This document shows positions 37,209 to 46,147 of a DNA stretch of 47,331 bases, one piece after another. The position numbers and the translations under genes were made by a program. How positions within the stretch are numbered: the first letter of the stretch is position 1; each line of letters begins with the position of its first letter. The DNA comes from an uncultured Legionellales bacterium. Lineage in GTDB: Bacteria > Pseudomonadota > Gammaproteobacteria > Eutrophobiales > Eutrophobiaceae. The DNA lies in NCBI GenBank assembly GCA_913045195.1, contig CAJWQR010000005.1:1-47331 (forward strand), written 5' to 3'. The notes beneath the pieces are model-generated. The model saw only the letters and a program-made list of their open reading frames with translations. It was not told the DNA's origin and ran no database searches.

Positions 37209-38096
37209 TTAGTTTTGAAATTGAACGATACTCTTTGCTTCAAATACAGGGCCATCAACACAAACACGTTTCATTGCATTTCCATTTTCAGTTTTAATTA
37301 ATACTGTACAGCCAGCACATCCGCCAACTGCACAAGCCATGTATTCTTCGAGTGATACTTGGCAGGGTAAATCATATTTGTTAGCAAGTTCACTTACTGC
37401 CTTTAGCATTGGTGTAGGCCCACAGGAGAATATTTCTACTTCTTGACGTTGATCATCATCAAGTTTTTCTAACCATATATTTGCAAGTTCAGTTACATAA
37501 CCATTAAAACAACCTGCATAATCATTTAAGCTAGTAAGACGTGATGGCATACCCCAGTCATCTAATAAAGGCATTGACGCAATCACATCGGCAGGTATTT
37601 CTTTTAGCATTATTTTTGATGGTTGAATTTTAAAGGGAAACGGAATTTCAGAGCCCATCAATATAAGTGGAGATAAATTTTTTGTTGTGTCCTTTATATG
37701 TTCTGCCAAAAAAATCATCGGCGGAATACCAACACCACCACCGATAAGTAGAGGGTATTTTTTGTAGTTTTTTATCTTAAAGGGTTGGCCAATTGGCCCT
37801 ATCAAATCAATTTCATCACCAACCTTTTTTTTAGATAATGCGTTTGTTCCTTCACCATGAACTTTATAAAGTATTTCAATTGTATTGTTTTTAGGAGTGC
37901 TGCGCATAATTGACATTGGTCGACGCATGTAAATAGTCGGGCTGCATTGCATATGAACAAAATGACCAGGTTTTGCATGCATAGATGTTTCTGGAGCTTG
38001 CAATATCATATGGTATTGACCGTTATCATAGATATCTTGTGATATCAGTTTTGCTTGTTCCACATATAATGTGTTACGTGTCTTTGGGCGGGCCAT
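37209..38096 (-). CDS. pyrK: Dihydroorotate dehydrogenase electron transfer subunit (PyrK-like)
   Basis: FAD/2Fe-2S protein of the ferredoxin-reductase family that passes electrons from dihydroorotate dehydrogenase class 1B to NAD+. The 295-residue protein has the flavin-binding RRPMSI (58-63) and GEGT (81-84), NAD-binding GGGVGIPP (119-126), CGPTPML (225-231) and an iron-sulfur cluster motif with C255, C260, C263 and C279. ATG 38096, four bases after the pyrC' stop, is preferred over ATG 38129, which would overlap pyrC'. It is the last gene in gshB-tonB-ruvX-pyrR-pyrB-pyrC'-pyrK. No pyrD lies in the window. A sulfide- or hydrogenase-type reductase role is less likely given the pyr context. 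Confidence 0.85.
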   Translation of the reverse strand: MARPKTRNTLYVEQAKLISQDIYDNGQYHMILQAPETSMHAKPGHFVHMQCSPTIYMRRPMSIMRSTPKNNTIEILYKVHGEGTNALSKKKVGDEIDLIGPIGQPFKIKNYKKYPLLIGGGVGIPPMIFLAEHIKDTTKNLSPLILMGSEIPFPFKIQPSKIMLKEIPADVIASMPLLDDWGMPSRLTSLNDYAGCFNGYVTELANIWLEKLDDDQRQEVEIFSCGPTPMLKAVSELANKYDLPCQVSLEEYMACAVGGCAGCTVLIKTENGNAMKRVCVDGPVFEAKSIVQFQN

Positions 38097-38100
38097 TAGA

Positions 38101-39378
38101 TTAATCTGTACTAAAAACCACTTCACCATTTAGTAACGTATGAGTTACTTTGCCTTGTAGTTCCCAACCATGAAAGGGTGTATTTTTTCCAGTACTGAGC
38201 ATATTATTTTTATCAATACTGAGATTTGCACTTGGGTCATAAACACATAGATCTGCACCATTATTTTTTTCAAGCACACCTTTATTGACTCCTAATATAT
38301 CTGCAGGCTGTGAAGTTATTAACGAAATAGCTTGTTCAAATTTTACTTCATTTCGATTTACAAGATGCAAAATCAAGGGGAGTAAATGCTCGATTGTTGA
38401 AGCTCCTGGCTCAGTTAAGCTAAATGGAGCGCATTTAGCATTAGCATCATGTGGCTGATGATCCGAGCATACTGCAGCTATCGTTCCATCATTAATCCCC
38501 GCGATTAATCCCATTCGGTCACGTTCACTACGTAGCGGAGGCTGTAGATGACAATTACTATCATAATTAGCAATATCCATGTCAGTTAGGTGAAGATTAC
38601 AAATTGAGACATCTGCAGTTACCGGGGCCCCACGTTTCTTTGCCTCACAGATTAATTTGACCCCCCGCGAGGAAGATAAGCGACAAAAATGCGCACGAAC
38701 GTTTGTCTGTTCGATAAGCAATAAAGCCTGGCTTATTGCGATTGTTTCTGACGTTTCAGGTATTGCGGGCAATCCAAGCCTAGTGCTAATCGCACCCTCA
38801 TGAGCGACCCCATTGTTTTTTAATTTTTTGTCTTCCGCGTATATAAAAACAGTTAACCCACAACTATTCGCATACTCAAAAGCACGTCTTAGTACTTCCA
38901 TGTTTTCAATTCCGACAAGAGCATTACTGACGCCAACGCAGCCCGCTTCCTTTAGTAGATACATTTCTGCTAGTTGCTCCCCTTTTAATTCTTGTGTTAG
39001 TGCGCCTAGAGGATAAATATTTGCCCGATTAGTTTCCCGCGCACGTTGGCGAATAAATTCAACTACTGCTGGCGTATCAACAATCGGCGCGGTGTCTGGA
39101 GGCATACAAATTGATGTTACGCCATTACTATTTGCGGCATTAAGTTCGCTTTTGAAAGTTCCTTTCTTTCCAAAACCAGGCTCACGTAGTCTTGCGCAAA
39201 GATCAACTAACCCAGGTATAATAATTTTATCTTTTGCGTCAATTTTTATATCAGACTTAAAGCCTTCTGGTTTCTTTTTAAAAGCAACAATTTTGCCATC
39301 AGCAATAAAAATATCTTGTTTACCATCAAGCTTATTAGACGGGTCACATAATTTTCCATTTTCAATAGAAATACGCAT
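38101..39378 (-). CDS. pyrC': Non-catalytic dihydroorotase homologue (PyrC')
   Basis: Amidohydrolase-fold protein of type I dihydroorotase length (425 residues) that has lost its metal site. The DxHxHxRE motif reads DLCARLRE at 59-66, so both histidines are replaced (C61 and R63); the HAED segment reads YAED and the LHxxHxS segment reads AHFCRLSS. Only the later SDHQPHD is preserved. This is the pattern of the inactive PyrC' (PyrX) subunit that, in Pseudomonas, is required to assemble the aspartate transcarbamoylase dodecamer with PyrB. It follows pyrB by six bases. An active dihydroorotase must be encoded elsewhere. Confidence 0.93.
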   Translation of the reverse strand: MRISIENGKLCDPSNKLDGKQDIFIADGKIVAFKKKPEGFKSDIKIDAKDKIIIPGLVDLCARLREPGFGKKGTFKSELNAANSNGVTSICMPPDTAPIVDTPAVVEFIRQRARETNRANIYPLGALTQELKGEQLAEMYLLKEAGCVGVSNALVGIENMEVLRRAFEYANSCGLTVFIYAEDKKLKNNGVAHEGAISTRLGLPAIPETSETIAISQALLLIEQTNVRAHFCRLSSSRGVKLICEAKKRGAPVTADVSICNLHLTDMDIANYDSNCHLQPPLRSERDRMGLIAGINDGTIAAVCSDHQPHDANAKCAPFSLTEPGASTIEHLLPLILHLVNRNEVKFEQAISLITSQPADILGVNKGVLEKNNGADLCVYDPSANLSIDKNNMLSTGKNTPFHGWELQGKVTHTLLNGEVVFSTD

Positions 39379-39384
39379 TATTTT

Positions 39385-40359
39385 TTATTCGTTTTTATCA
39401 TCATTTGTTAGACCCATCACCATTGCCATAATAGCCATCCGTACAGCAATGCCATGACTTACCTGCTGAAGAATTACTGAATGTTTGCCATCTGCAACAT
39501 TAGAATCAATTTCAATGCCTCGATTGATTGGCCCTGGGTGCATGACTATGGCATTTGTTTTGGCATATTTTAAACGTTCATTGGTTAGACCATATCTTTT
39601 AAAGTACTCATTTCCACTTGGCAATAACGCACCACGCATACGTTCGTGCTGTAGCCTTAACATCACTACAACGTCAACATCTTTTAGTCCATCATTCATT
39701 TCGTGGAAAACATGAACGCCAAGTTTTTCTATACCTTTTGGTATTAGAGTATGCGGACCGATTATTCTTATTTCGTTAACTCCAAGCGTATTTAACGCAT
39801 GAATTTCTGATCGAGCAACGCGTGAATGTAAGATATCTCCAACAATAGCCACACGTAATTTTGTGAAATCTTTTTTGTGTTGTTGAATAGTAAACATATC
39901 CAACATTGCCTGAGTTGGATGTTCGTGTCTTCCGTCACCCGCATTTATAACGCTAATATGTTGGGCTACTTGTGATGCGATATATTGTGCTGCACCACTA
40001 TTTGCATGACGAACGACAAACATATCGCAATGCATAGCTTCAAGCGTATGCAGGGTATCACTTAGAATTTCTCCTTTACTGGTTGCTGATGTTGAAATAT
40101 TTAGATTAAGTATATCAGCGGATAATCTCTTTGCTGCAAGTTCGAAAGTTGTACGAGTCCTTGTGCTTGGTTCAAAGAATAAATTAGCAATGGTTTTGCC
40201 ACGTAGTAGAGGTACTTTTTTTACAGGTCTTTTACCTACAGTGGCAAAAGATTCAGCGTAGTTGAGAATAGTGTGGAGTAATGGTTGGCTGAGTCCTTCG
40301 ATAGAAAGAAAATGCTTTAGATTGCCGTTTTTGTCGAGTTGAGTATTGTGTCCAGTCAT
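39385..40359 (-). CDS. pyrB: Aspartate carbamoyltransferase catalytic subunit
   Basis: Condenses carbamoyl phosphate with aspartate, the first committed step of pyrimidine synthesis. The 324-residue protein has the carbamoyl-phosphate loop [13 protein letters not shown] (61-73), the SKGEIL loop with its catalytic Lys, [14 protein letters not shown], and MRLQHERM for aspartate binding. The N-terminus is extended relative to E. coli PyrB, typical of class A enzymes that bind PyrC' and are regulated by nucleotides. It overlaps pyrR by four bases (ATGA), with pyrC' six bases downstream. Confidence 0.97.
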   Translation of the reverse strand: MTGHNTQLDKNGNLKHFLSIEGLSQPLLHTILNYAESFATVGKRPVKKVPLLRGKTIANLFFEPSTRTRTTFELAAKRLSADILNLNISTSATSKGEILSDTLHTLEAMHCDMFVVRHANSGAAQYIASQVAQHISVINAGDGRHEHPTQAMLDMFTIQQHKKDFTKLRVAIVGDILHSRVARSEIHALNTLGVNEIRIIGPHTLIPKGIEKLGVHVFHEMNDGLKDVDVVVMLRLQHERMRGALLPSGNEYFKRYGLTNERLKYAKTNAIVMHPGPINRGIEIDSNVADGKHSVILQQVSHGIAVRMAIMAMVMGLTNDDKNE

Positions 40360-40862
40360 CCAGTTTTCTTAATTTCCAGTGCCAAGGGCTCTGGGCCAGA
40401 GAGTTTAACATGTTCCCCGTCTTTCAGTGTAATAGTTTTTCCGATGATATTTGCATGAACAGGCAGTTCTCTTCCGCTACGTTCTATGAGTATTGCTAAA
40501 ATAATGCTGGCGGGTCGCCCATAATCAAAGATTTCATTCATAGCAGCACGAATTGTACGGCCCGTATGTAATACATCGTCTACAAGTATTACATGTCGGT
40601 CATTTAAATTTGTCGATAATTTGCTTGGCCTAACTTCGGGGTGTATGCCAATTTTACTAAAATCATCACGATAAAAAGCGATATTCAATTCCCCTAATGG
40701 GTCTTTTAGCGCTAGTTTACGATGTAGTTGGCTTGCAATCCACACCCCACCCCGCTGTATTCCAATCATCAGAGGATTTTTGAGAGCGCGGGTATCGCAA
40801 TGAGAGTTTATGCGTTCAACCATATTATCCAACAATAAGCTTATGTCGATTTTTTCTGCCAT
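40356..40862 (-). CDS. pyrR: PyrR bifunctional regulator / uracil phosphoribosyltransferase
   Basis: PRTase-fold protein with the PRPP motif [14 protein letters not shown] at 91-104 and the PyrR-type [11 protein letters not shown] (33-43) and YRDDF (64-68). In Gram-positives PyrR binds pyr mRNA; in gammaproteobacteria its role is less clear. The start is set at ATG 40862, five bases downstream of the end of ruvX, giving 168 residues, the family norm. A longer version from 40964 would overlap ruvX by about 100 bases and add an unconserved N-terminus. No leader attenuator is visible, since the gene is internal to an operon. Confidence 0.93.
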   Translation of the reverse strand: MAEKIDISLLLDNMVERINSHCDTRALKNPLMIGIQRGGVWIASQLHRKLALKDPLGELNIAFYRDDFSKIGIHPEVRPSKLSTNLNDRHVILVDDVLHTGRTIRAAMNEIFDYGRPASIILAILIERSGRELPVHANIIGKTITLKDGEHVKLSGPEPLALEIKKTG

Positions 40863-40866
40863 ATAT

Positions 40867-41304
40867 CTAGTAGTCTTCCTTATTACTATCAATTTGTCGA
40901 TATCTGATATCTTTATTTTCTCGAAACCAAGTCTCGAGAATAATTCTTGCAGATACGGGGTCAAGTTTGCGTGTTGATTTTAATTCACGTCTTGCCTCAT
41001 ATGATGAAAGCCGTTCATCGATTAAGTCAACGGGTATTTTAAAACGATGTTCGAGTTGCCTTCCAAAACGTTCTGCTGCATCTGTCATTTTTTGTCGGGT
41101 ACCCTCTAAAGTAAACGGATGACCCACAATTAATTTGTCGGGCTCCCATTCAGCAATAAGACGATTAATCATCCCCCAATTAGGTTTTTTATTAATGACG
41201 GGTATTGTTTGTAATGCTGTTGCGGTAGAGGTAACAGTTTGACCAACAGCCACACCTATTCGTTTTTCACCATAATCAAAGCAAAGCAAAGTTTGGTTAT
41301 TCAC
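40867..41304 (-). CDS. ruvX: Putative pre-16S rRNA nuclease (RuvX/YqgF)
   Basis: RNase H-like enzyme involved in maturation of the 5' end of 16S rRNA. The 145-residue protein has the N-terminal LCFDYGEKRIGVAVG (7-21, catalytic Asp), GHPFTLEGT (60-68) and DERLSSYEA (96-104), all catalytic-fold landmarks. Length is typical (about 140). The yqgE gene that usually lies just upstream in enteric bacteria and Pseudomonas is missing; tonB is the immediate neighbour, 28 bases away. Confidence 0.95.
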   Translation of the reverse strand: MNNQTLLCFDYGEKRIGVAVGQTVTSTATALQTIPVINKKPNWGMINRLIAEWEPDKLIVGHPFTLEGTRQKMTDAAERFGRQLEHRFKIPVDLIDERLSSYEARRELKSTRKLDPVSARIILETWFRENKDIRYRQIDSNKEDY

Positions 41305-41332
41305 AAGTTTCTCATAGCGTATTTAGCAACAC

Positions 41333-42310
41333 TTACCTAAAACTTTTGTTATTTATAAATTGCCATGTACGTAAAATATGTAAAATATCGATTTGATCCT
41401 CAATATTTTTTGGAAATTCCGCATAAGGAGCCGCTAATTCAACAATTTTTATTGCTGCGCTATCTAAAAGTTTTTCTCCAGATGATTTTCGAAGTGTGAT
41501 CTCATTAATGGTGCCATCTTTATTTAATGCAACGTCAAGCCTTAGACTCCCCGATAGATTAAGTCGCCTTGCTTCCTCAGGGTAGTTTAAATTTCCTACT
41601 CTTTCGACTTTTCTGCGCCACGCGTCCATGTATGCCGCATATTCATATTCTTTCGTACTCGCCGAAATAAATTTTCGTCTTGGACGTTCAGTTTTTTCTA
41701 GCATCTCACGCCTTACTTCATTATTCGAAGCAGCAATTTCGAAGCTACTTGTGAGCAGTTCATTTGAAGATGGAATAGTTGGCGGCGTTGTTGTTTTTTT
41801 TGGTATTTTTTTCTCAGTATCTGGGTTATCAAATTTTTCATAGACAAGGTCAGGAACCTGTTTCTCAGAAACAAGATCTGTAATTTCATTTTCTATATTT
41901 TCTACTGAGATCATTTCCATACTTTCTTTATTTACGTCTAAAACTTCTGGTATTTCAGTTTTACTAATTTCTATATCATGAGGTTGAAATAATTCTTCTT
42001 TTAGAGTTGGCTGGTCAATGATTTGTTGATTTGATTCCGAAAAACTAGGCGCTATTGATGTCGCCGGCTCAATGACTTCTTCAATCTCCCCCCCACCCTG
42101 GAGATTTTTTTGCGCCAATATATTGCTTTCTTCAGGAGTTTTTGTTTCCTGCTTGACTAAAACAATTTCCATTGTGTTTGAGCGCGTAGCTGGCCGGTCT
42201 TCTTTAGTGAAGTTAATGCCAAAAACGGTAAGGACATGAATTAATAAGGCAATGCTCAGCGTTAAACCAAGTCGGTCATGCGGGGTTGGCCTAAGTTGCG
42301 CTACTGACAT
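41333..42310 (-). CDS. tonB: Energy transducer TonB
   Basis: Inner-membrane protein that transmits proton-motive-force energy to outer-membrane receptors. The 325-residue protein has one N-terminal signal-anchor helix (about 15-33), a long acidic linker (about 50-190, Glu-rich and not the usual Pro-Lys repeats) and the C-terminal TonB domain: MDAWRRKVERVGNLNYPEEA then LSGSLRLDVALNKDGTINE and a final LRTWQF. No exbB or exbD nearby. The position beside gshB matches the Pseudomonas TonB3 gene, which is implicated in twitching motility; this is consistent with pilT and pilU close by. The ATG overlaps the gshB stop (TAATG). Confidence 0.93.
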   Translation of the reverse strand: MSVAQLRPTPHDRLGLTLSIALLIHVLTVFGINFTKEDRPATRSNTMEIVLVKQETKTPEESNILAQKNLQGGGEIEEVIEPATSIAPSFSESNQQIIDQPTLKEELFQPHDIEISKTEIPEVLDVNKESMEMISVENIENEITDLVSEKQVPDLVYEKFDNPDTEKKIPKKTTTPPTIPSSNELLTSSFEIAASNNEVRREMLEKTERPRRKFISASTKEYEYAAYMDAWRRKVERVGNLNYPEEARRLNLSGSLRLDVALNKDGTINEITLRKSSGEKLLDSAAIKIVELAAPYAEFPKNIEDQIDILHILRTWQFINNKSFR

Positions 42311-43260
42311 TATATATACTCTTGTTTTCTTTCTTCTATGGCGTCCATTAATTGTTCAGCAATACTAATATTAAATAAGCTATCTAAATCACGTATACAG
42401 GTAGGGCTGGTTACATTAATTTCTGTTAAATAATTTCCTATTATATCTATACCAACAAAGATTAAACCCATATCACTTAATTTAGAACCAACTTGATCGC
42501 ATATCCATTTATCACGATCAGTTAATTCAATTCCTTTCCCGATTGCGCCTTGGGCGAGATTTCCTTTTAAATTAGTATTTGTTGGTACTCTCGCTAAGGC
42601 ATAAGGCACTGGCTTCCCATCAATTAGCAAGATGCGTTTATCACCAGCTGTAATTTCCGGTAGGAATTTTTGTGCCATGATAAATCCTGTGCCATTTTTT
42701 GTTATTGATCGTAATTTTGACTCAGCATTATCATTTACTTCAGTTATACGATAAATACCTTTACCCCCCATGCTGTCCAGAGGCTTGATGATGACATCTT
42801 TATGCTCTGTTATGAAATCAAGCAAGACCTGGGTATTTCTACTTATTCTCGTCGGCGGTATACAATTCGGGAAATAAGTGATGAAAAATTTTTCATTTAC
42901 ACTTCTGAGCGCGGTTGGGTTATTTACAACAAGTACGCCCAGTCGTTGTGCATGCTCAAGTATGTAAGTCGAGTAGATATACTCAAGATCAAAAGGCGGA
43001 TCTTTTCTCATTAAAATAATATCGAGAGTAGATAAATTATCTACATGAGCATCTGACAATGTATGCCATTTGTTCAGGTCATCAGCCACCTTCAGGTATT
43101 GCATACGCGCTACCGGAATATCATTATCCATATAAAGATCATCAAGCTCCATGTACTGTATGCCCCATCCACGTTTTTGCGCAGCTAGCAACATCGCAAA
43201 AGAACTATCCTTCTTTATATTGATCTTGCTAATTGGATCCATAATGATACCTAATTTCAT
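42310..43260 (-). CDS. gshB: Glutathione synthetase
   Basis: ATP-grasp ligase adding glycine to gamma-glutamylcysteine. The 316-residue protein has the family start KLGIIMDPISKINIKKDSSF (2-21), VNNPTALRSVNEKFF (126-140, after LGVLV), the ATP-grasp lysine region DVIIKPLDSMGGKGIYRI and NVTSPTCIRDLD near the end. Length matches E. coli (316). It is first in the minus-strand run leading to pyrK and is divergent from hemC across 122 AT-rich bases. With ggt in the same window, it indicates a glutathione economy. Confidence 0.97.
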   Translation of the reverse strand: MKLGIIMDPISKINIKKDSSFAMLLAAQKRGWGIQYMELDDLYMDNDIPVARMQYLKVADDLNKWHTLSDAHVDNLSTLDIILMRKDPPFDLEYIYSTYILEHAQRLGVLVVNNPTALRSVNEKFFITYFPNCIPPTRISRNTQVLLDFITEHKDVIIKPLDSMGGKGIYRITEVNDNAESKLRSITKNGTGFIMAQKFLPEITAGDKRILLIDGKPVPYALARVPTNTNLKGNLAQGAIGKGIELTDRDKWICDQVGSKLSDMGLIFVGIDIIGNYLTEINVTSPTCIRDLDSLFNISIAEQLMDAIEERKQEYI

Positions 43261-43382
43261 AAAATACCTTTATTTTTCATATATAACCTAGCTATAAACA
43301 GCTTTCTCATTAATTCCTAAAGTGTATTATTATAAAACTGTATCTCTTTTAATAACATGGTTTTAAATAACTAAAATATATT
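43261..43382. promoter_or_regulatory. Divergent spacer between gshB and hemC
   Basis: The 122-base gap must contain promoters for both operons. It is AT-rich; TATTATTATAAA-like sequence near 43325-43337 could supply a -10 box on either strand, but I cannot pair it convincingly with a -35. No operator-like palindrome stands out. Confidence 0.35.
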
Positions 43383-44303
43383 GTGAAAAAAATAAAAATT
43401 GCGACTCGAAAAAGTCCTCTTGCTATATGGCAGGCCAAATATGTTAAAGAAGAGTTAATAAAAGTTCACGTTGATATTGAAATTGAATTAGTCAGTATGC
43501 AAACAGAGGGCGATCGTTTCCTTGAATCTCCTTTGTTCAATGTTGGCGGTAAAGGCCTTTTTATAAAAGAGCTCGAAGCGGCTTTATCGTCTAATAATGC
43601 TGATATTGCTGTACATTCGATGAAAGATGTTGTCGTCGATTTACCAGAGAATCTCGTATTGCCGGTTATTATGAAGCGCGAGGATAGTCGAGATGTGTTG
43701 ATATCTAATCATTATAATGAAATCGATACAATCCCTAAAAATAGTGTTGTGGGTACGTCTAGCCAACGCCGGCAGTCACAATTTAGGAGGCTTTGCCCAA
43801 ATGCTGTCTTGAAAGATTTACGTGGCAATGTTGAGACGAGAATACGTAAGCTGGATGATGGCGAGTACGATGCAATTTTACTTGCAGCAGCAGGCATTAT
43901 TCGGCTTGGGTTGAGTAACCGTATAACGCAATTAGTGCCCCACGGCCATTTGCTTCCTGCCGTCGGTCAAGGCGCTATAGGTATCGAATGCCGTGCTGAT
44001 GATATGACTACACAAGAATTAATTGCCCCGCTCAATGATAAGGATACCTCCCTTTGCGTATTAGCGGAGCGCGCTTTTAGTCGCCGTTTAAACGGTGGCT
44101 GTCAATTGCCCATTGCTGCACATGCTTTAATTGAGGATAAACAAATAAAATTGAGCGGGTTGGTTGCAAAGCTAGATGGGAGTGAAATTATAAAATCAGA
44201 AAAACAGGGAGATATCACGGATACAGAAAGCATTGGTAACTCTTTAGCAGAATTATTACTAGCACGCGGTGCCGATGTTATTTTAAAAGAGCTGACAAAT
44301 TAA
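43383..44303 (+). CDS. hemC: Porphobilinogen deaminase (hydroxymethylbilane synthase)
   Basis: Polymerises four porphobilinogens into hydroxymethylbilane for heme synthesis. The 306-residue protein has IATRKSPLAIWQA (6-18), HSMKD with catalytic D82, GTSSQRRQSQ (124-133), the DLRGNVETR segment (145-153) and the dipyrromethane cofactor Cys, C240, in LNGGCQLPIA. The start is GTG 43383; there is no in-frame ATG nearby and KKIKIATRK matches the conserved N-terminus. First of hemC-hemD-hemX-hemY; hemD starts 14 bases later. Confidence 0.97.
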   Translation: MKKIKIATRKSPLAIWQAKYVKEELIKVHVDIEIELVSMQTEGDRFLESPLFNVGGKGLFIKELEAALSSNNADIAVHSMKDVVVDLPENLVLPVIMKREDSRDVLISNHYNEIDTIPKNSVVGTSSQRRQSQFRRLCPNAVLKDLRGNVETRIRKLDDGEYDAILLAAAGIIRLGLSNRITQLVPHGHLLPAVGQGAIGIECRADDMTTQELIAPLNDKDTSLCVLAERAFSRRLNGGCQLPIAAHALIEDKQIKLSGLVAKLDGSEIIKSEKQGDITDTESIGNSLAELLLARGADVILKELTN

Positions 44304-44317
44304 TTTTTTATAACACT

Positions 44318-45088
44318 ATGACATTAAAAAATAAACGCATACTGATAACGAGGCCAAATGAACAAGCTGATAGTTTATGCAAATTGATTTCAAACCACGG
44401 CGGGGTAAGTGTTCGGTTTCCAACAATTAAAATTCAACCTATAGTTAGGACTGATAAATTAATCAAACGCTTTGATGAAATAAGTAAGTATGATTTTATT
44501 ATATTTATAAGTCGTAATGCAGCGAAAATAACGATTGATCATTTTATTGACAATATTGATGTGTTTATAGATACACAAATTATCGCAATAGGCCCAGGCA
44601 CAGCCGAAGAGTTAGCAACAAGAGGCCTTACTGACATTATTTGTCCAGGCAGTCAAACAGACAGTAAAGCCCTGCTGGATTTAAAAGAAATGCAAAGCAA
44701 TAAGATTGCAAATAAACAAATTTTAATTATACGTGGTACGGGCGGACGTGAATTACTGGCTGATAGTTTAGAGACGAGAGGCGCAAACATTAATTATGTT
44801 GAAGTTTATAAAAGATGTTTGCCTGAATATGGGAAGCACGAAATAGGGAATGCCTGGTATAAGAAAAAACCAGATGTAGTTGTTGTGACGAGCAATGAAA
44901 TATTGAATAATTTAATAAATCTATTGAGTGATGATAAGAAAAAACTGTTTTCAACGCCGCTTGTCACTATGTCAGAACGTATTGCTGAACGCGCAAGAAA
45001 AGAAGGGTTTACATCAAAGATTGGCGTTGCAAGAGAGCAAAATGATAACGGTGTACTAGCCGGACTTCTCGAACTTGTTGAGGATTAA
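44318..45088 (+). CDS. hemD: Uroporphyrinogen-III synthase
   Basis: Cyclises hydroxymethylbilane with inversion of ring D to give uroporphyrinogen III. The family is poorly conserved; the 256-residue length, the two-domain alternation of strands and helices, and motifs such as ILITRPNEQADSL (8-20), FISRNAAK (61-68, usually FTSxNAV), AIGPGTAEEL (90-99) and VVVTSNEILNNL in the second domain fit. Position between hemC and hemX makes the assignment firm. The hemX ATG is four bases after the stop. Confidence 0.93.
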   Translation: MTLKNKRILITRPNEQADSLCKLISNHGGVSVRFPTIKIQPIVRTDKLIKRFDEISKYDFIIFISRNAAKITIDHFIDNIDVFIDTQIIAIGPGTAEELATRGLTDIICPGSQTDSKALLDLKEMQSNKIANKQILIIRGTGGRELLADSLETRGANINYVEVYKRCLPEYGKHEIGNAWYKKKPDVVVVTSNEILNNLINLLSDDKKKLFSTPLVTMSERIAERARKEGFTSKIGVAREQNDNGVLAGLLELVED

Positions 45089-45092
45089 GGAT

Positions 45093-46145
45093 ATGGATGA
45101 AATAAAAGAAAAAAATAATATTTTAATAGATCAGCCGAAAAAAAAGTCATCAAATAAATTTGTTTTATTTATATCTTTATTACTTATTTTTATTATCGCT
45201 CTTTATTTCTTCGTTAATAAATTTATTGATAATGAACAGATAGTTGAGAAAAAAATAAAAGAAATAGAGGGTATTGTGAGTAGTATAGACAATACTATTA
45301 ATAAGAATCAGTCAAGACTGGTAAACATGCAAAATCAATTAGATGAGTATGAATCAGAAAAAGATGTCCTTGCTGATTTAGTATCTCAACCCGTCAAAGA
45401 GCAGTTTAATATTAATAAAGATTACGCACTGGCTGAGGTTGAGCATTTACTAACTATTGCAAACCATAATTTACTATTAGGATATAACCATGAAACACTA
45501 TTATCTGCACTTGATGCGGCTAGTAGTCGGTTGAACGGGATTAATATAAAAGAAGTCTCAGCGGTTCAAGAACAACTCATTAAAAATATCGATGTTTTGA
45601 GGGCAAATAATGTTGCTGATATAGACAACATGATCTTGTTGTTAACTGACTTAGCAGAGCGAATTGACAGTTTCCCACTAAAAAGAGAGTTGATAAAAAG
45701 CAGAGGAAAGAGATATGAAAATATAGGTAATGGGGAGACAACAGAGGTAAAAAAATTCTTTACACTTATTTTGAAAGAGCTAAAAGGTTTGGTCGTTATT
45801 ACGCATAATGAAAACTCTGCCGAACATTTCTTCTTACCAAATGAGATTAATTTGTTGAATTTAAATATTAAACTTGAATTAGCAAATGCCAAATTTTCTT
45901 TGTTAAATCGGGATGAACAAAACTTGAATGCATCAGTTCAACAGATAATTCATTATTTAAGAAATTATTACGATTTATCAAATACAGAAACTCAGGATGC
46001 TTATGATGGTTTGTCTCAAATGATCGATTTAAAGCTTTCATTTCCGAAGATTGATATAAATTCAACTCTTGAATCTGTACGTGCATTGATTCGTTTTCAA
46101 AATGAGGGCGATAACACAATGGATAATGGGGATTCAACAAAATAA
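45093..46145 (+). CDS. hemX: HemX-like membrane protein (uroporphyrinogen-III C-methyltransferase-like)
   Basis: A 350-residue protein with a short cytoplasmic head (about 1-22), one membrane helix (about 23-41) and a long helical, coiled-coil-rich periplasmic part (for example 45-100 and 100-160). No methyltransferase motif is present; the historic name refers to an operon position. Conserved HemX elements include DYALAEVEHLLTIANHNLLL (about 111-130). ATG 45093, behind TAAGG, is preferred over TTG 45075, which would overlap hemD. Function not established; it lies in hemCDXY, as in enteric bacteria and Pseudomonas. Confidence 0.9.
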   Translation: MDEIKEKNNILIDQPKKKSSNKFVLFISLLLIFIIALYFFVNKFIDNEQIVEKKIKEIEGIVSSIDNTINKNQSRLVNMQNQLDEYESEKDVLADLVSQPVKEQFNINKDYALAEVEHLLTIANHNLLLGYNHETLLSALDAASSRLNGINIKEVSAVQEQLIKNIDVLRANNVADIDNMILLLTDLAERIDSFPLKRELIKSRGKRYENIGNGETTEVKKFFTLILKELKGLVVITHNENSAEHFFLPNEINLLNLNIKLELANAKFSLLNRDEQNLNASVQQIIHYLRNYYDLSNTETQDAYDGLSQMIDLKLSFPKIDINSTLESVRALIRFQNEGDNTMDNGDSTK

Positions 46146-46147
46146 AA

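Noticed and set aside
37209..43260. PyrR-controlled RNA attenuator for the pyr genes
   Set aside because: pyrR and pyrB are internal to an operon with 4-base overlap and there is no leader hairpin and terminator pair before pyrR.
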